From Prorocentrum cordatum (Eukaryota; Sar; Dinophyceae; Prorocentrales; Prorocentraceae), in NCBI GenBank assembly GCA_963575745.1, contig CAUYUJ010006569.1, forward strand, positions 152,501 through 216,500: a DNA stretch of 64,000 nucleotides. The letters are read 5' to 3'. A program made the position numbers and the translations under genes. This document shows positions 58,667-64,000 of the stretch, one piece after another. The notes under the pieces were generated by a model. The model was not told the DNA's origin and did not search any database. It worked only from the letters and a program-made list of their open reading frames with translations. Positions within the stretch are counted from its first letter, which is position 1. Every line of letters starts with the position of its first letter.

Positions 58667-59415
58667 GCCCTCCCTGCCACGCGACGTTCCCCACCTCCTG
58701 CTCGACGCTGTCCGCAGGGAGGGCACTGCTCCGTCTCACCGTCTTTTGCAATGACTAGTTGCACACTTGGCGCGGTCGGGGGATGTCGGGTGAAGGACGA
58801 GGACGGGCACGACAACAGCGACAACGCCGACACCGACGCCGACCCCGACGCCGATTCCGACCCCGACACCGACGCCGACGCCGACGCCGTCGCCCACGCC
58901 GACGCCGACAGCCACGACGGCGACGACGCCGACGCTGTCGCCGACACCGACGCCGGCGCCGACCCCGACAACGACGCCGACGCCCATCCCGTCACCGACG
59001 CCGACGCACACGCCGACGCCGACACCGACGCCGGCGCCGAAGGGCGGCCTCCCACGAAGCCGCCGGAGGCACGAGTGCCGATCCAGACGCAGGTGCTCGC
59101 CCTGGACCGGGACCCGATGCGGATGCCGACGACGGCGTGCTTGGACAGGACAGGGAAATGGACTCAGACAGCGGGCTCGCCCGACCGACGCTCGGCACCC
59201 AGGCAGCTGACAGAGCCGACGGACAACCTGGTGCGACGCTTGCTTGCCCAGCACGACCCCGACGGGGACTCAGACGCCAGGCCCAATGGGCCTCCCGCAG
59301 CCCTTCAGGAGCCCGGCCTCCTCGCGGCACGGCGTGCCCCACCCCGGGGTTCGACGATGCCCGTCGGGAGAGCTCGGCTCCATCACGCCGTCTTCTGCAA
59401 CGCTTCGTTGCGCTC
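58667..59415 (+). repeat. Multi-stem repeat family, copies R7 (58667-58770) and R8 (59310-59415)
   Basis: These are diverged members of the 56.3-57.5 kb family. R7 keeps GCCCTCC / GGAGGGC and has TGCAA-TGACTAG-TTGCA as the last hairpin. R8 has ACCCCGGGGT in the middle and GCAACG-CTT-CGTTGC at the end. Confidence 0.65.
58800..59045 (+). repeat. (GCCGAC)n hexamer array
   Basis: GACGCC units with CCCGAC, ACCGAC and GGCGAC variants. One frame would encode Asp-Ala dipeptides. Confidence 0.95.
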
Positions 59416-59599
59416 CTCTCGTCGCCACGTCCCCAGACCTGGGGAGCCCTCGTCGCCGCGGCTGGACCCTCGGGGAGTCGGAGAACGCGGGGGCGGAAGA
59501 AGGGGAAATCCTGGCACCGACGCGCGTCCCGGATGTCCTTCGTCGCCTCGGCCGGAAAGCGGAACCAAGCAGCACAATCGTGAGCAGCGGAACCCAGCA

Positions 59600-61080
59600 G
59601 CACAATCCAGTCGGGGCGGCGCGTGGCGTCCGTCCTTGCTGCCCGCCGGGCCAGCGGCGGTAGCTGGCGACCGGGTCATCGCCAAGAAACATCAGTACCT
59701 GAACCCACCGCCCGCCCCGGAGGCTCCTCGAACCTCCCCAGTAATGATGGGCGCTGGCGGCCCCAGCACCGCGGACTGCTCCAGCGCCAGTCCGCGAAGG
59801 GAGACAACTCCGCTTGCACGGCAGGAGCTCGAGCCTGCTCCTCGTCAAAGACGCCTGGGCCGCTTTGCCCGACACCCGCGTCCTCTGGGATTCGTTCGCC
59901 TCGGACTACAGGAAGCAGGGCAAGGGGCGTGCGCGTCATGACGACGTGATGTGCCAGCACGCATCCTGCTCGACTTCCTCAACTCGAAGGGAGCCCTGGG
60001 GAAACAAACGGGAGGATGCAACAAACACGTGGTGAACCTGGGGCGGCCTGGAGCAGATTTCGCGCTCGGCGTGGCGGCGGCACCCGCGACCCCAACCGGC
60101 GCGACGCCACTTTCCTCCGCTGCTTCCTGCCTCCCCTGTGCCCCCAATCCCAGGATACAGCACCACACTTTCCTGCACCGCTTGGGTGCCCCGAACTGGC
60201 CCACCCTGTCCACCCCGGAAGTGGGGGCCGCTGGCCTCAGCCACGGCGTTGACCAGCCACGGGGCGCCGCTCGCTGCCCACCCTGGCGGCGAGCGGCCGC
60301 CCTGGCCCTCCCCTTGGCCCACCCATGTTCACCCGGGCAGCGGGAGCCGCTCGCCCTAGCTACAGCCTTGGCCTGCCGCAGAGCTCCCGCTGTTGTCCAC
60401 ACGCCCAGCCACAGCGCCCAGTGTACTGCACGGAGCCCGCTGCCGCCGGCGCGGCCCTGGCGTTGCCGCCCCGTCTGCGGGGCTTCCTGCAGGTGGGGCG
60501 CTTTTCCTCTCTGTCCTCCCTTCCCCCTCCCCCCCCCCCTTGCCCGCTCTCGCCCCCTCTGCGCGCCGCGACGGCGCCTGGGCTGCTGCCTGCCGCCGCC
60601 AGGCGTGTGCGGCGTCGTGGGCCTGGCCTTGCCGCCCGCTCCCCCCACGCTGGCCCCGCATTTTGCTGGACTGCGCCTCCAACCGGGCTGCCCTTTTGCC
60701 TGCCGCAGCGTGTCCTGCGCCCCCACCCGCATCACGGCGCGCGGGCCGCCGGCCTCGCGCTTCGTGCTCTATACGTCGGCTCCTCGCTGTATTTTTCTTT
60801 CGACCTGCGGTGCCCCCCACGGCGCCCCGCCTCCGCAGGTGCACCGGCGCAGCCGCCGCTCCAGCCCCCGCCGGCGGGGCTGGCCGCGCCAGCTCACCCG
60901 GAGAAGTGGTCCGTCCTCCCTGTGGGGCCCTCGCCTTGCCGCTGCCTTCTGCGGCCGCCCGCTCTGTCCCGTTTTCCCGGGGGAGGCGAAGGGGGAGGAG
61001 GAATGGGGGGAAGGAGGGGGGAGGAGGGAGGCGGCGGGAAGAGGAGGAGGGGGAGGAGGAGGAGGAGGAGCGGGAAGACT
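59600..61080. other. GC-rich stretch without recognisable gene
   Basis: The plus frame that later enters the LINE-type element is open here but Pro/Ala/Arg/Cys-rich and not protein-like. (GGA)n occurs at 60975-61070. Confidence 0.5.
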
Positions 61081-61082
61081 CA

Positions 61083-62040
61083 TTTTTGCATCTCAGCAAG
61101 CTGGACATGATCCCAAGGAGGCACTGATCCAGCTATCCGTGCTCAAGCTGATGCAATCGTCGACGGATTTTCTGACTAAGCAGATCAACCAGCTCAATCT
61201 CAGGAAGGACGCCTTAATCGATAAGATCAGGAGCACTCGTGACAAGATTGCTACTCTGGTAGAAGAGGAAAAACATCTCGAAGCTTCCCTGGACAAAGTC
61301 AAGCAGAACATCACTGAGATTGAGGACATCATTTCGGCCAACGAGTTTGATGACATGGATGAGGACTTGCCAATGGGGACAGCTTCGCACGACTTACACT
61401 CACCTCGGCAACGGCTTCATCCTGCAGGTGCTGCTCCGCCTGTTGCCTCAGCCTCAATGCCCGCCAACTCGTCAGGAGGAGAAAATCATGGGCATATCCC
61501 GCCGCCACCGTCGACGGCACCTCCGCCAGTGGCTCAACACAATATCGATACCTTGTGCGCGGGCATGTATCAGATCATGAACCAGCTAACAGCCCAAGCA
61601 CAGCATCAAGCCGCACAAGATGCGAGGCTGCAACAGTTGGCCAACGACATGGGGTTTATCAAAGGGGGCCAGTCTTCAGTGCCGCGGGCTGCAAACCCCC
61701 GATGCTTCTCAGCAGCATGTCGACCAGCCAGTCCCGAAGACGCCTCCGAGGGCAAGGATGGAACCAACCTCGCCATTCCCTCCGACCCAGAGGACACCGT
61801 GGACTCCAACACCGAAGGCGGTGTCACCTACACAAGCTTCGGCGAGGGTGGCAGACCCCACCATCAAAGTCGAGGAGGAGGAAGACACGCCGATCGTCGA
61901 CGAGGCACTCCTGATGCCCACACAGGCCGTGGAATCCATTGTCGAGGACCCTTATGTGCAGGCGCCCTCGCAGAGCATGACCGAGAAGGCGGGGTCCCCA
62001 GGCGCCAGCCCTCCCCGCAAGGAGGCCAGGCACATGTGAG
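61083..62040 (+). CDS. Coiled-coil ORF1-like protein
   Basis: The frame reads ASQQAGHDPKEALIQLSVL, then TKQINQLNLRKDALIDKIRS, TRDKIATLVEEEKHLEASL and DKVKQNITEIEDIISANEF, a clear heptad pattern of about 90 residues. A Pro-rich part (IPPPPSTAPPPVAQHN) and a second helix (MYQIMNQLTAQAQHQAAQD) follow. It then frameshifts near 61700, where another frame continues with acidic Thr-rich sequence. The open frame extends far upstream to 59951, but the signal starts at 61083. LINE ORF1 proteins bind element RNA. This assignment is by position and fold only. Confidence 0.5.
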
Positions 62041-63200
62041 TAGCCGCGGCCCAGCAAAGCGAGTTCACTGGGGATCACGTGAGCTTGCATTCTATAGGGT
62101 AGGAACTTTGCCTCTCATCCATCCTCCCTCGCCTCATCGCTATCCTGATAGGCCTATCATAGCTTCGTCGTCTTCTCGCACATCCATTTCTCGCAGCGTA
62201 TGCACTTGCCTTTCCATTGAGACTAGGGAAGAGGTCTCAGTTGCTTGCCTTTCCATTGAGACTAGGGAAGAGGTCTCAGTTGCTTGGCCTTCGTACGCTG
62301 CTGCTGCCACGTCAGCACTAGAGTTCTCAGCCTCGGTGCACGAACACTTAGTTGGAGCCACCATTTGTACTACGTACATGTATGAACAATGCCCTTGGAC
62401 CTTCAAGAGCAGATGGAATTTCCTCGGGCAGGTACTTTCTCGCATCAGCATGCACTACTTAGAATCATTAGAAGTACCTCCGACCAACTGGGAAATTCAG
62501 TTGATCCGAAGCGCTTGGGCCGTCATCTGCGCGACGCCTTCCAGCCCGGGGATAGATAGGCAACCTAGATCTGAGCCCGTCGCCGACACGCGCTGCAATA
62601 CCTTTGCACGTAAGTATTTTACAGGTAATGTTTCCAGAGGGGAGGTTGAGATGGGTGGGGACTCAACTTCTTCAGGCTCCCAGGCTGTGGGTATCCATAC
62701 TGGTAGTAGCCAGCACGCTCCGCGTGCCACGCAGCGAGATCCATCTGAGGCGCTCATTCAGCGGTTCTTTCTTCTCCTGCACTCTCTCTTCATTGCTTGT
62801 GACACAGATATTAACTCATCCTTGTCCTCTCCCATTCCCAACACTAGAGTGTGCACTTGCTTCCCAGTTCAAGCTTCATCTGCACGCGTCCCGTGGGATG
62901 CTTTGTGCAATTATTTCTTTGCTTTTCCTTTGAGCAACAGTCAGACCTCCTCTTCCTCCTCTAACACCAACACCCTTGGGGGACACCACTGGTTAGATAA
63001 CACTGGCGGGCCAAGAGATGTGATCAACCCTTGCTCGAGGGACCCTGATGAGATAGAGTTGGGAGATGTCAGTGAGTATCCATCCTCGGAGGCGACATCA
63101 AGTGGTGGGCGTGTGCACGCGCAGGGGATGTTAACAAATCCCCTCCCTTCCCCCCTCAGGGGCTCGTACAGTAGCACTCGACTTGAATGCCCACCCTTGA
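62040..63200 (+). CDS. Middle region of the LINE-type element, unrecognised
   Basis: The plus frame stays open and reads as plausible protein (TSALEFSASVHEHLVGATIC, SRWNFLGQVLSRISMHYLES, EVPPTNWEIQLIRSAWAV, then Ser/Thr/Asp-rich sequence). A 39-base exact tandem duplication (62205-62282) adds 13 residues in frame. No domain recognised. In related elements a linker lies here before RNase H. Confidence 0.35.
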
Positions 63201-63229
63201 CCCTTGAGATTCCCCTTAATGACCTCCCT

Positions 63230-63760
63230 GAGGTATCCAGAATGGCCGTTGAGATGGCCCCTTTTCTTGAGGACGAACCCAGTAGGATCTGTGTCTTCAC
63301 TGATGGCTCTGTGCGCCCCAAGAGTCCCCTGGTTTGCCTCTTGGGCTCTGGTGGTAATTCACGAACTCCCTGACGGAAACACGTTCAGCTACCAAGGATG
63401 GTGGTCAGCAGATTTAGACAGCTCCTGCAGGACCACCACTTACTCGGACTTGGCCAGTAGTACCGAGAGCGAATGCACGTTGGGCATGTGTCTATCTTCT
63501 TTCACATCCCTCATCTGTGCCTGCCCTGATTCGCACTGACTCGCTTAACGCTGTTCGTGCCATATCTGGCCTTTCCGCCCCACCTATTTCTGATCGCATT
63601 GGACGGCTCGCTTGTGCATTCTGGGCGCAGTTGGAAGCTACGCGTGATGTTTCGATCAGCCACGTCAAAGGCCATGTTGGCCATCCTTGGAACACGCTGG
63701 CGGACTGGGTCGCTGGGGCTGTCGTCTCGGGCAATCTTTCGGCTACTGAGTTCCCTGAGG
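63230..63760 (+). pseudogene. RNase H domain of LINE-type element, frameshifted
   Basis: The parts are in order. RICVFTDGSVRPKS (first catalytic Asp) is in one frame. WALVVIHELPDGNTFSYQGW and ASSTESE (catalytic Glu) are in the second. ALIRTDSLNAVRAISGL (third Asp) and VSISHVKGHVGHPWNTLADW (His and fourth Asp) are in a third. Frame changes lie near 63335 and 63480. RNase H degrades the RNA strand of the RNA-DNA hybrid during reverse transcription. All four acidic positions are visible, but two frameshifts prevent translation. The last frame continues to the window edge (YSRPIEWAWLQEATARTRAA). Confidence 0.7.
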
Positions 63761-64000
63761 ACCTTGTTCGGAGGACCCTTTACTCTCGCCCCATTGAGTG
63801 GGCATGGCTCCAGGAGGCGACAGCTCGCACGCGCGCAGCTTACCCCTCCACCTTGGGTGGTAGCCATCTTAACACGCCTTCTTGCCATATGACAATGGAA
63901 GCGGTGCCACCAGGTCTGCTCCCTGATCATCCTGTCTCCGATGCTTCTACCTTGCCACCACAGTCGACCCAAGTTTCCCTCCATGTTGCGCAGTATAATG

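Larger units (their letters stand above)
57629..59600 (+). repeat. Dispersed 150-bp module, two copies
   Basis: 57629-57775 and 59450-59600 share CCTCGTCGCCGCGG.TGGACCC, GTCGGAGAACGCGGGG, CGGA.GAAGGGGA, and later GCAGCACAATC.TGAGCAGC. Between them lies GC-rich DNA with Pro/Arg/Ala frames (57884-59941) and no recognisable gene. Confidence 0.75.
61083..64000 (+). mobile_element. LINE-type element: coiled coil and RNase H, running off the right edge
   Basis: A lower-GC segment with real protein signal begins sharply after a GGA tract. It carries an ORF1-like coiled coil, a Ser/Thr-rich middle, and an RNase H domain spread over three frames. The last residues (QVSLHVAQYN) resemble the start of the endonuclease of dinoflagellate LINEs. 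The RT would lie outside the window. It is frameshifted. Confidence 0.55.

Overview
This window reads as nuclear DNA of a dinoflagellate. The strongest single clue is an exact copy of the dinoflagellate spliced-leader sequence at 23975-23996, followed about 150 bases later by the first reading frame of a LINE-type retrotransposon. The rest fits: mostly high GC, very few recognisable host genes, introns with GC or GA donor sites, several kinds of dead retrotransposon, and long triplet microsatellites and minisatellites whose apparent long reading frames are only low-complexity peptides. The species cannot be fixed from this sequence alone.

Layout. 1-7650: a frameshifted Ty1/copia-like element on the minus strand (coiled-coil N-terminus, CCCH-type gag, protease, integrase), split at 2621-4203 by a composite repeat element (copy A). 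7846-12437: a second composite element (copy B), interrupted by a 5'-truncated LINE (RT and RNase H-like frames, 8438-10870). 12440-15500: one hypothetical frame and simple repeats. 15835-17250: a second copia-type gag/protease fragment on the plus strand. 17500-23575: minisatellite families around a third composite element (copy C, 19147-20650). 23975-30147: the spliced-leader-tagged LINE. 30850-33145: the one convincing host gene, a TauD/TfdA-type Fe(II)/2-oxoglutarate dioxygenase on the minus strand in at least three exons. 33684-33873: a 190-bp MITE with matching target-site duplications. 34000-47500: dispersed inverted-repeat elements, minisatellites and microsatellites, with a few possible unknown exons. 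47700-54100: little that can be called, apart from one 0.5-kb decamer array. 54150-59600: microsatellites and a repeat family that folds into several stems, with compensatory changes between copies. 61083-64000: the first part of another LINE-type element (coiled coil, then RNase H), running off the right edge.

How the parts relate. Almost all recognisable coding sequence belongs to retroelements broken by frameshifts, deletions or insertions. The non-autonomous repeats (the composite TIR/satellite element, the MITE, the 190-bp inverted-repeat family, the multi-stem repeats) lie in and between them. TCC/GGA microsatellites repeatedly sit exactly at element junctions. The dioxygenase gene has repeat modules inside its first intron that also occur 9 kb away.
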